This document shows positions 9,436-17,581 of a DNA stretch of 64,000 bases, piece by piece. Within the stretch, counting starts at the first letter, position 1; each line of letters starts with the position of its first letter. The position numbers and the translations under genes are program-made. The DNA is from Microcoleus sp036704825 (lineage in GTDB: Bacteria; Cyanobacteriota; Cyanobacteriia; Cyanobacteriales; Microcoleaceae): the NCBI GenBank assembly GCA_036704825.1, contig JAUBSN010000025.1, forward strand, positions 1 through 64,000, given 5' to 3'. The notes under the pieces are model-generated. The model searched no databases. It was not told where the DNA came from and saw only the letters and a list, made by a program, of their open reading frames with translations.

Positions 9436-9686
9436 AAAAAATTGGATAATCGAACCTAGATTTATTTCAAGATTTCAGATTAATATTGCGATCTATTTCC
9501 ATAGGTAGAGGTTGCAATTTCGATTTTGGTAAAGAAGCAACAGGCAAATGCAAATTAAAATAAATCAATAATTATTTAAAAAAAAGGGTTACATCTACAA
9601 ATTTGGTGTTAATATATAATTAAATAAGCCTGATGAGATTGCTCCGGGGTGTATCTACTAATAATGCCCTTAATGGAGTCTCCAAT

Positions 9687-12600
9687 ATGAGTTCTACATT
9701 CGCTCAAGTTAACTCACAATCTTCTTTAGAAAAACGCCCGCTGCGCTCCTTAGTCTTCATTGACTCCGGCGTGGAAGATTACGAGTCAATTGCAGCGGGA
9801 GTGCTGCCGGGACAGCAGGTAGTAATACTCGATCGCACCAAAAACGGCATCGCACAAATCACCTCGGAGATGGAAAAGTACGCCTCTACTAAGGGGGCGA
9901 TAGACTCGGTTCACATTATTTCTCACGGCAGTTCTGGCAGCCTACAATTAGGCAATACCGCTCTGGGTTCAGATAACATAGAGCAATACAAAAGCCAGTT
10001 GGAAAATTGGCAAAGTTCACTAGCCGCACAAGCAGACATCATGCTGTACGGCTGCGATGTAGCCGCCGATACAGGTGCTAATTTCGTCGATCGGTTCAGT
10101 CAATTAACCGGGGCTGACGTTGCGGCATCCACCAACACAACTGGCAAGGGCGGCGACTGGAATTTAGAATTTGCTAAGGGCCAAATTGAAACTGACTTAG
10201 CCTTGCAGCCAGAGGCTATGGCAAGTTACCGAGGTAATTTAGCTGCGATCGCAGTAACTAACAATAGCGATAGCGGGCCCGGTTCATTAAGGGCCGCGAT
10301 CGCCACCGCTGTTGCAGGGGATACAATTACCTTCGCTCCAGGTTTAGCCAACCAAACCATTACTCTCACCAGCGGTCAACTCGATATTCCCGTTGGCAAA
10401 AACATCACCGTTGACGGCGCAGCAGCACCCGGTTTAACCATCAGCGGCAACAACGCATCCCGCGCCTTTTTTGTCAATGCCAACGTTGCGACTGCTACCA
10501 ATTTTGTCGTCAAAAACCTGATTGTTGCTAACGGCAAAACTACCGATCGAGGTGGTGCGATCGGCACAACCGACGAAGTAAACCTCACAGTAGAAAAGGT
10601 TCAGTTCAACAACAACGTCGCCGATAAAGGCGGTGGCGCAATTTTCGGCAATTTCAACAATACCCTGACTGTTACCGACAGTAAATTCAACGGCAACGCA
10701 GCCACCGCAGCTAACGATGAACGCGGTGCAGGTGCGATCGGCTTTTTGAGTTTCAAAACTTTTACAGTTACCAACAGCGAATTCACCAACAACAAAGGAA
10801 TTAACGGCGGAGCAATTAACAGCCTTCAAGGTAAGCTGACAATTGACAACTCCCGATTCATCGGCAACGACACCACCGCAGCCGTTTACGCAACAGGCCA
10901 AGATAATCCGTTTTTAAGGGGTTTTGGCGGCGCAGTTTACACAGACAGAGCCAGCAATCCGAGCGAAGCTTCCGGCACAATTAAGATTACCAATAGCGTC
11001 TTTCAAGACAATAAAGGTCGAGGTGAAGGAGGCGCAGCTTATTTGTTCACCGGCAGCCAAGACAAGGTTATTTTGGAAAAGAGCACCTTCCAAAATAACG
11101 AAATTCTGCCGCTACCCAACGGTGGAAATCCTGGAAACGGTGGTGGGGTAACGATTTTGAGCGACAGCACCAACCAGGGATTGACCGTTACCAGCACCAC
11201 CTTTGCGGGCAACAAAGCCGGCAATCAAGGTGGCGGCCTGTGGACGCGCAATGCCCCTGCTACGATTACTAACAGTACGTTTTCTGGCAATTCCACGGCG
11301 TTTGCTGCTGGTGATTTCAACAAACTCGGCGGTGCAATGACTCTTGGTGCACCCACAACTATTGTTAACACGACGATCGCCGATAATTCTGCAGGCTGGG
11401 TTGGTGGAGGTATCTTCGCCGATGCCAATAATGTCACCCTCAAAAACACGATTCTTTCCAACAATACAGCGGCTAACGGAGGAAACCCTTGGGGCATTCA
11501 ACAACACGCCACCGCCCAATATAGCGATCTAGGAGGGAATTTTCAGTGGCCGGTGATTAGCACCGATACCAAGGTGACGACCAGTGTGACGGTCGCAGAC
11601 CCCTTACTCGGCCCTTTGCAAAACCTGAACGGCGCTTTAGTCAGGCCGCTGCTGGCAGGAAGTCCGGCAATTGATACAGGGATTGCCACTGGCGCACCTG
11701 CTACGGATCAGCGCGGTGTGACTCGTCCTCAAGATGGTGACAGCATTCCAGGTGCGATCGTCGACAGCGGCTCTTTTGAATTGGGAGGTAGTGTCGTCCC
11801 GGTGCCAACACCAACTCCGACGCCGACTCCGACGCCCGCGCCGACTCCTACTCCCACACCGACTCCGGCGCCGACTCCGACGCCCGCGCCGACTCCTACT
11901 CCCACACCAACTCCGGCGCCGACTCCGACGCCCGCGCCGACTCCTACTCCCACACCGACTCCGGCGCCGACTCCTACTGAGACTCCCACACCCACACCGG
12001 AACCGACTCCGACACCCACACCTGCGCCGACACCCACACCGGAACCGACTCCGACACCGGAACCGACTCCCACACCTGCGCCGACACCCACACCGGAACC
12101 GACTCCGACACCCACACCTGCGCCGACACCCACACCCACACCTGCGCCGACTCCGCCGCCAACACCAACTCCCGCACCGACTCCAACTCCGGCCCTAGAT
12201 GATTGCCTACTCGATAGCCTCAACGCCCCGCAACTAGATCCTGCCACCATCACCCCCAACCCCGTCCAACAAACTATCAACGGTGGCGAGGATAGCGATT
12301 TCATCATGGGCGGCGGCATCAACGACTCAATTAACGGACTTGTAGGCAACGACACTCTTTACGGCATGGGCGGCAATGACAACATTGACGGCGGCGCTGA
12401 TAACGACTCAATCTTCGGCAATGGAGGCAGCGATTTCATCTCTGGAGGCGCTGGCAACGATACCATCTACGCTGGCAAAGATAATGACACTGTTGTCGGT
12501 GGTGAGGGCGACGACTTGTTGAGGGGAGATTTAGGAAATGATACAGTTGCCGGTGGCGTTGGCAACGACACCATTTTCGGCGGTAAAGATGACGATATCT

Positions 12601-13175
12601 TGCTGGGTGAAGATGGAGACGACTACATTTTAGGCAACTTAGGAAATGACACAATTAATGCTGGAAATGGCAACGATACAGTGTTTGGCAATGAAGGTGC
12701 AGACCTGATGTTTGGCAAGGAGGGAAATGACACGCTGTACGGCGGCAAAGAAAACGACAGTCTCGATGGCGGTGATGGCAACGACTTACTGTTCGGCGGC
12801 AATGACAACGATGTCCTCTGTGGCGACATCGGTAACGATACCCTGTACGGCGGCAAAGGCAACGATATTCTCAGCGGCGGTGCTGGGGACGATTTCCTTT
12901 CCGGGGATTTTGGGGACGATACTTTGACAGGCGGTTCGGGAAATGATGTGTTTTTCCTCAATCAAAGTGTGGGTAGCGACATCATTAATGATTTCCGCAG
13001 GGGAGAGGATTTAATTGGGTTGAGTTCTGATTTGAGTTTCAATCAACTCAGTATTACTTCCAGCAACAATCAAACTTTGATTACTGTGACGGACACCAAT
13101 CAATTGTTGGCGAAGCTTAACAATATTACCCCGGGTCTTCTCACCGCTAGCGATTTCACTCAGGTAACAATCTAA
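9687..13175 (+). CDS. DUF4347 / beta-helix / RTX-repeat surface protein
   Basis: This is an extracellular-type protein of 1162 residues. The order is: DUF4347 domain (about residues 20-185, with HIISHGSSGSLQLG and MLYGCDVAAD); a right-handed parallel beta-helix starting at NSDSGPGSLRAAI (about 190-700), with many ITNSTF..N and GGGI turns like Pmp/CSLREA proteins; a Pro/Thr/Ala/Glu linker of about 130 residues (DNA 11803-12195); then about 20 RTX nonapeptides (GGxGNDxLxG type) that bind calcium; and a C-terminal tail (GNDVFFLNQS, DIINDFRRGED). RTX proteins without a signal peptide normally leave by type I secretion using the C-terminus. An in-frame start at 9633 is possible, but the ATG at 9687 has GGAG upstream and matches the start of the paralogue at 14088 (MSSTFA). 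It is probably a cell-surface or matrix protein. Confidence 0.88.
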   Translation: MSSTFAQVNSQSSLEKRPLRSLVFIDSGVEDYESIAAGVLPGQQVVILDRTKNGIAQITSEMEKYASTKGAIDSVHIISHGSSGSLQLGNTALGSDNIEQYKSQLENWQSSLAAQADIMLYGCDVAADTGANFVDRFSQLTGADVAASTNTTGKGGDWNLEFAKGQIETDLALQPEAMASYRGNLAAIAVTNNSDSGPGSLRAAIATAVAGDTITFAPGLANQTITLTSGQLDIPVGKNITVDGAAAPGLTISGNNASRAFFVNANVATATNFVVKNLIVANGKTTDRGGAIGTTDEVNLTVEKVQFNNNVADKGGGAIFGNFNNTLTVTDSKFNGNAATAANDERGAGAIGFLSFKTFTVTNSEFTNNKGINGGAINSLQGKLTIDNSRFIGNDTTAAVYATGQDNPFLRGFGGAVYTDRASNPSEASGTIKITNSVFQDNKGRGEGGAAYLFTGSQDKVILEKSTFQNNEILPLPNGGNPGNGGGVTILSDSTNQGLTVTSTTFAGNKAGNQGGGLWTRNAPATITNSTFSGNSTAFAAGDFNKLGGAMTLGAPTTIVNTTIADNSAGWVGGGIFADANNVTLKNTILSNNTAANGGNPWGIQQHATAQYSDLGGNFQWPVISTDTKVTTSVTVADPLLGPLQNLNGALVRPLLAGSPAIDTGIATGAPATDQRGVTRPQDGDSIPGAIVDSGSFELGGSVVPVPTPTPTPTPTPAPTPTPTPTPAPTPTPAPTPTPTPTPAPTPTPAPTPTPTPTPAPTPTETPTPTPEPTPTPTPAPTPTPEPTPTPEPTPTPAPTPTPEPTPTPTPAPTPTPTPAPTPPPTPTPAPTPTPALDDCLLDSLNAPQLDPATITPNPVQQTINGGEDSDFIMGGGINDSINGLVGNDTLYGMGGNDNIDGGADNDSIFGNGGSDFISGGAGNDTIYAGKDNDTVVGGEGDDLLRGDLGNDTVAGGVGNDTIFGGKDDDILLGEDGDDYILGNLGNDTINAGNGNDTVFGNEGADLMFGKEGNDTLYGGKENDSLDGGDGNDLLFGGNDNDVLCGDIGNDTLYGGKGNDILSGGAGDDFLSGDFGDDTLTGGSGNDVFFLNQSVGSDIINDFRRGEDLIGLSSDLSFNQLSITSSNNQTLITVTDTNQLLAKLNNITPGLLTASDFTQVTI
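11803..12195 (+). repeat. Pro-Thr linker repeat tract
   Basis: About 390 bp of ACTCC/GACxCC-type repeats encode alternating Pro-Thr with Ala and Glu substitutions between the beta-helix and RTX parts. The matching tract in the paralogue (about 16184-16365) is less than half as long, so its length is evidently variable through slippage or unequal exchange. The antisense frame gives a Gly-Val-rich open stretch that is an artefact. Confidence 0.8.
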
Positions 13176-13330
13176 CTGCCTGGGGTAGGCTGCGCCATAA
13201 GCAGCCCGCCCGCTTAGAAGTGGTGAAGAAAGCTCTCAAACTCCTGAAATTTGGGGATGACACTAGCGCCGCCCGCCCCTACGGGGGCTTCGCCAACGAA
13301 TAGGAGCGATCGATCTGATTCTTTTCAACA

Positions 13331-13365
13331 GCGATCGGTAATAAATCTTGTTTATTGCCGATCGC
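13331..13365. terminator. 15-bp stem-loop with HIP1-like ends
   Basis: GCGATCGGTAATAAA (13331-13345) pairs with 13351-13365 around a 5-base loop, with one T-G wobble. It lies 155 bp after the RTX gene. There is no T-run, so terminator function is only a possibility; it may be a repeat element. Confidence 0.35.
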
Positions 13366-13473
13366 CCACACCTAGAATGAGGCACATCCGTATATTGCGA
13401 TCCCGAGCTGGCTAGCCATAAGCAGCGCCCGAATAAAGCCAGATTTCTCAACCACTAAATTTCAGATTTTTGC

Positions 13474-13502
13474 TAACTTTTTTCCTACCTGGAAAAAAGT
13501 TA
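13474..13502. repeat. Perfect 12-bp inverted repeat
   Basis: TAACTTTTTTCC (13474-13485), loop TACCT, and the exact complement 13491-13502. It is in the 900-bp gap between the two RTX genes. It could act as a bidirectional terminator because it carries T-runs on both strands. Confidence 0.5.
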
Positions 13503-13617
13503 AACGAATCAAATCTTTAGGCAATTTTCCTGGTTTTATCTAATGTGAATGTATCAGGTACTAGCTAGAGCAATTGTCAGCAATTCGGAACCCAGAAAAA
13601 ATTTTATGAATTTTACA

Positions 13618-13762
13618 TGACCAAGACTTTCAAAGGTGGTACCCGCCACGCGATCGATCGGTGGAATCAATCCCAAATCGAAAATCGAAAATCCTCAAGA
13701 AAGAGAATTGATCCCTGGGGTCAATCTAAAATCTAAAATCTCAAATCGCGCAATCGAATGAC
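13618..13762. repeat. Dispersed ~145-bp repeat, copy A
   Basis: The segment from TGACCAAGACTTTCAAAGG to CAATCGAATGAC matches, in reverse orientation, the segment 46873-47016. Both hold the same series of AAATC/AAAATCT words, a TTGATCCCTGGGGTCAAT-like palindrome and the GGTACCACCTTTGAAAGTC end. The rest of the 13176-14087 gap contains two inverted repeats and no gene I can support. Confidence 0.6.
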
Positions 13763-14087
13763 CGAGGCTTTCAAATGGTTTGATGTACTACTTATCTCGC
13801 TAACGGTGTGTATGGCAACTCTACATAGAGAGGTTCCCGGTACCCGACTATTTACATTACGTCTTCTGCTGCAGTTAATTGCTATAAAAATCGCAATTTT
13901 CACACAGCTTAAGCTGATTGGGGAGACAAGTATCGGATTTCAATTAGGGATAAACTTAAAGTTTTCAACTAAATTTTAATTTCCCCTATCGAGCACCGAG
14001 GTTTTAATTCTGCCTTCTGCATCTCTAGCCTTCTGCTTTCAAGGTGAATCTACCAGCAAATAATAAACATTCTCATGGGTATGCAAA

Positions 14088-17000
14088 ATGAGTTCAACTT
14101 TTGCCAGCAACATGGATTCACAGTCTGTTCTCCGCAATGCTAGTTCTAAATCTATTGTCTTCATTGATTCCGGTCTAGATGACTATCAAACTCTGGCGGG
14201 TGGCGTGCTTCCCGGTGGAGAGATCGTCATTTTAGATAAAAATGGTAACGGAGTCGAGCAAATTACTGCGAAACTGCAAGCAATTTATGCTGCGGGGGAA
14301 ACTGTAGACCAAGTTCACGTTTTTTCTCACGGCAATTCTGGCAGCTTGCAGCTAGGTTCTGCAACGCTGACTTCGGATAATTTGCCGCAATATGAAAGCC
14401 AGTTGCAAGGGTGGCGAAATGCGCTAAGCGACAAAGCCGATATTGTGCTTTACGGTTGCGATGTGGCTGCGGGTTCGGGAAGCGATTTTGTCGATCGCCT
14501 GGGCGAGTTAACCGGGGCTGATATTGCGGCATCTAGCGATCGCACTGGCCGCGGAGGTAACTGGAATTTGGAGTTTGCCAAGGGTGATATTGAAGCACCC
14601 AGTGCCTTGACTCCAGAGGCAATGGCGGATTATCAAGGGACTTTAGCAACTATTACCGTTACTAACACTAATGATAGCGGGCCGGGTTCCTTGAGAGATG
14701 CGATCGCCTCCGCAGCAGCCGGCGATACGATTCAATTTGCCTCCACTCTTGCCAGCCAAACAATTACTCTTACTTCCGGTCAACTTGTCATCAACAAAAA
14801 CTTGACAATTGATGCAGTTGGTGCAGCGAATTTAACCATCAGCGGCAACAATGCTTCGCGGGTAATCCGCACAGAAGGTGCAACAAATGTTACTCTAAAA
14901 AACCTGATTGTTGCCAATGGCAAAGTTTCTGGAACCGATCCGAATAGTGAGGCAACTAGCGCAGGTGGCGGCATTCAAACAGGAGGTAGCAGCACTTTAA
15001 CTTTAGAAAATTGCCAAGTCAATAATAATGTGGCCGGTTTTGGTGGCGGCATTTACACGGGTTTCCGCAGCACGACGACTGTAATTAACAGCAAGTTTAG
15101 CGACAATGACGGTTCGCTAGCGGATAATACCGAACGCGGTGGCGGCGCGATCGCCACTAAAAGCGGCGGTGTTCTGACTATCACAGATAGCGAATTTACC
15201 AACAACAAAGGCAGCTACGGCGGTGCTGTTAATAACCTGTTGGGCAGCATGACGATCGAAAACTCTAAATTCACAGGCAACCGCACAGAGAAAGGCGTTG
15301 GCGGGGCAGTTTACGTCGATGGCGCTAATGCTTCGGGACCGAATGCAACCCCCGGCCCAGTTGCCGGAACTATTGCTATCCGCAACAGCGTTTTTGATGG
15401 CAATATCGGAGCGAGAGAAGGAGGAGCAGGATTTTTATTTGGCTATCTTCAAGATAAGATAGTTTTGGAAAATAGCACATTTGTTAACAATAAAGCTGTT
15501 AAGGATTTAGCCGGAGTTGGAGGTTCCGGAGGTGCAATTCGTCACGGAAATGTGGATCTTACGGTAACAAACTCCACTTTTGCTAACAACCAAGCTGAAG
15601 ATAATGGGGGCGGTTTGTGGGCAGGAGGGAATGGAAATATCGGCATTGTCAACAGTACATTTTCCGGCAACACCGCTGCTAAGCAGGGCGGAGCAATGGT
15701 TGTCGCTAACAGAGATTCCTTTTCGACTAACATCGTCAATTCGACTTTTGCTAAGAATACCGCTGAATTTTCTGGAGGTATTGCTACTTTTAACGACCCG
15801 GTGAAATCGCCAATTACTGTCAAGAATTCTATTTTTGATAGGAATACGGCAAGTAACTCTTTTAAAACCAGGCAGCACACTGGACGGGAGCTCATCGATG
15901 GCGGAAACAATCTTCAATTTCCCGCTAAACTGACGGTGGGAGATCCTAATGATAGTAATGTTACGGCAAATGTGACGATCGCAGACCCCTTACTCGGCCC
16001 TTTGGAAAATATTAACGGCGCTTTCGTGCTGCCGCTGCTAATAGGAAGTCCGGCCATTGATACGGGTACTGGTGCGGGCGCGCCGGCGACAGATGGGCGC
16101 GGTGTGAGTCGCCCTCAAGACGGTGATAATAACGGAAGTGCGATCGTTGATATAGGCGCTTACGAATTTAACCCTACAGTCACGCCCACCCCAACTCCAA
16201 CTCCGACTCCAACGCCGACTCCAACTCCCACTCCCACTCCGACTCCCACTCCCACGCCGGAACCAACTCCGACTCCCACTCCCACTCCGACTCCCACGCC
16301 CACACCCGAACCAACTCCCACGCCCACACCCGAACCGACACCAACTCCCACGCCAACTCCGGTATTAGATGATTGCCTACTCGATAGCCTCAACCCTCCG
16401 CAACTAGATCCTGCCACCATCACCCCCAACCCCGTCCAACAAACTATCAACGGCGGCGACACTACCGACTTCATCATGGGCGGTGTCATCAACGATTCAA
16501 TTAACGGACAAGCCGGCAACGACACTCTTTACGGCATGGGCGGCAATGACAACATCCAAGGCGCAGCAGATAACGACTCAATCTTCGGCAATGAAGGCAG
16601 CGATTTCATCTCTGGCGACGCTGGCAACGATACCATCTACGCTGGCAAAGATAATGACACTGTTGTCGGTGGCGAGGGCGACGACTTTTTGAGGGGAGAT
16701 TTAGGAAATGATACAGTTGCCGGCGGCGTTGGCAACGACACCATTTTCGGCGGCAAAGATGACGATATCTTGCTGGGTGAAGATGGAGACGACTACATTT
16801 TAGGCAACTTAGGAAATGACACAATTAATGCCGGAAATGGCAACGATATTGCCTTTGGCAATGAAGGTGCAGACCTAATTTTTGGCTTATTGGAACATGA
16901 CACGCTTTACGGTGGCAAAGAAAACGACAGTCTCGATGGCGGTGAGGGTAACGACTTGCTGTTCGGCGGCAATGACAACGATGTGCTCTGCGGTGACATC

Positions 17001-17339
17001 GGTAACGATAGCCTGTACGGCGGCAAAGGCAACGATATTCTCAGCGGCGGCAGCGGTGCTGATTTCCTCAGTGGCGATGTTGGGGACGATACTTTGACAG
17101 GCGGTTCGGGAAATGATGTGTTTTTCCTCAATCAAAGTGTGGGTAGCGACATCATTAATGATTTCCGCAGGGGAGAGGATTTAATTGGGTTGAGTTCTGA
17201 TTTGAGTTTCAATCAACTCAGTATTACTTCCAGCAACAATCAAACTTTGATTACTGTGACGGACACCAATCAATTGCTGGCGAAGCTTAACAATATTACC
17301 CCGGGTATTCTCACCGCTAGCGATTTCATTACTCTGTAG
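14088..17339 (+). CDS. DUF4347 / beta-helix / RTX-repeat surface protein, paralogue
   Basis: This 1083-residue protein has the same plan as the gene at 9687: a DUF4347 domain (about residues 20-185, with VHVFSHGNSGSLQLG and VLYGCDVAAG), a beta-helix from NDSGPGSLRDAI to about residue 700, a shorter Pro-Thr linker of about 60 residues, about 20 RTX calcium-binding nonapeptides, and an almost identical C-terminal tail. The last ~960 bp are nearly identical at DNA level to 12190-13160, whereas the N-terminal halves have diverged clearly. The ATG at 14088 starts MSSTFAS. It is probably a calcium-stabilised exported surface protein using type I secretion; no transporter genes are in the window. 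The two paralogues may be expressed separately, since 912 bp of repeat-rich DNA divide them. Confidence 0.88.
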   Translation: MSSTFASNMDSQSVLRNASSKSIVFIDSGLDDYQTLAGGVLPGGEIVILDKNGNGVEQITAKLQAIYAAGETVDQVHVFSHGNSGSLQLGSATLTSDNLPQYESQLQGWRNALSDKADIVLYGCDVAAGSGSDFVDRLGELTGADIAASSDRTGRGGNWNLEFAKGDIEAPSALTPEAMADYQGTLATITVTNTNDSGPGSLRDAIASAAAGDTIQFASTLASQTITLTSGQLVINKNLTIDAVGAANLTISGNNASRVIRTEGATNVTLKNLIVANGKVSGTDPNSEATSAGGGIQTGGSSTLTLENCQVNNNVAGFGGGIYTGFRSTTTVINSKFSDNDGSLADNTERGGGAIATKSGGVLTITDSEFTNNKGSYGGAVNNLLGSMTIENSKFTGNRTEKGVGGAVYVDGANASGPNATPGPVAGTIAIRNSVFDGNIGAREGGAGFLFGYLQDKIVLENSTFVNNKAVKDLAGVGGSGGAIRHGNVDLTVTNSTFANNQAEDNGGGLWAGGNGNIGIVNSTFSGNTAAKQGGAMVVANRDSFSTNIVNSTFAKNTAEFSGGIATFNDPVKSPITVKNSIFDRNTASNSFKTRQHTGRELIDGGNNLQFPAKLTVGDPNDSNVTANVTIADPLLGPLENINGAFVLPLLIGSPAIDTGTGAGAPATDGRGVSRPQDGDNNGSAIVDIGAYEFNPTVTPTPTPTPTPTPTPTPTPTPTPTPTPEPTPTPTPTPTPTPTPEPTPTPTPEPTPTPTPTPVLDDCLLDSLNPPQLDPATITPNPVQQTINGGDTTDFIMGGVINDSINGQAGNDTLYGMGGNDNIQGAADNDSIFGNEGSDFISGDAGNDTIYAGKDNDTVVGGEGDDFLRGDLGNDTVAGGVGNDTIFGGKDDDILLGEDGDDYILGNLGNDTINAGNGNDIAFGNEGADLIFGLLEHDTLYGGKENDSLDGGEGNDLLFGGNDNDVLCGDIGNDSLYGGKGNDILSGGSGADFLSGDVGDDTLTGGSGNDVFFLNQSVGSDIINDFRRGEDLIGLSSDLSFNQLSITSSNNQTLITVTDTNQLLAKLNNITPGILTASDFITL

Positions 17340-17348
17340 TTATTTTAC

Positions 17349-17471
17349 TAAATCCGGTTTGGCTATACCCTCGATCGTTCTGCGTATCATTCGGCGGTTG
17401 AAACCGCTACTAAACAAACGAAGTCCGCCTTTGCAGACAGAGAGATCGAGGGAGTAGTTAAGCCGGATTTA
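17349..17471. repeat. Nested palindromic element between convergent genes
   Basis: There are three nested inverted repeats: TAAATCCGG (17349-17357 with 17463-17471), CCCTCGATC (17368-17376 with 17444-17452), and the hairpin GCGGTT-GA-AACCGC (17394-17407), which is followed by CTACTAAACAAACGAAGTC. The same hairpin-plus-tail module recurs at 63400-63430. It lies between the convergent RTX and WD40 genes and could end transcription from both sides. Confidence 0.6.
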
Positions 17472-17581
17472 TTATAGCATATTTCCATAAAAAGTTGCCA
17501 AACATGATAAATATCCTCTAATCTTCTGATGCTCTAGCCCACACATATTAATCTACAATTCCTAATAAAGCGGACTTGATA

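Noticed and set aside
11803..12195. Regular repeats that might suggest a CRISPR array
   Set aside because: The units are 6-12 bp, have no spacers, and encode an in-frame Pro-Thr linker in two paralogues. No CRISPR array or cas gene was seen in the window.
11729..12355. Long minus-strand open frame rich in Gly-Val
   Set aside because: It is the antisense of the Pro-Thr linker; low-complexity DNA without stops, no ribosome-binding site, and the sense gene is well supported.
13758..13979. 73-codon open frame upstream of the second RTX gene
   Set aside because: It begins in the dispersed repeat, has no recognised domain or ribosome-binding site, and has composition like the surrounding non-coding DNA.
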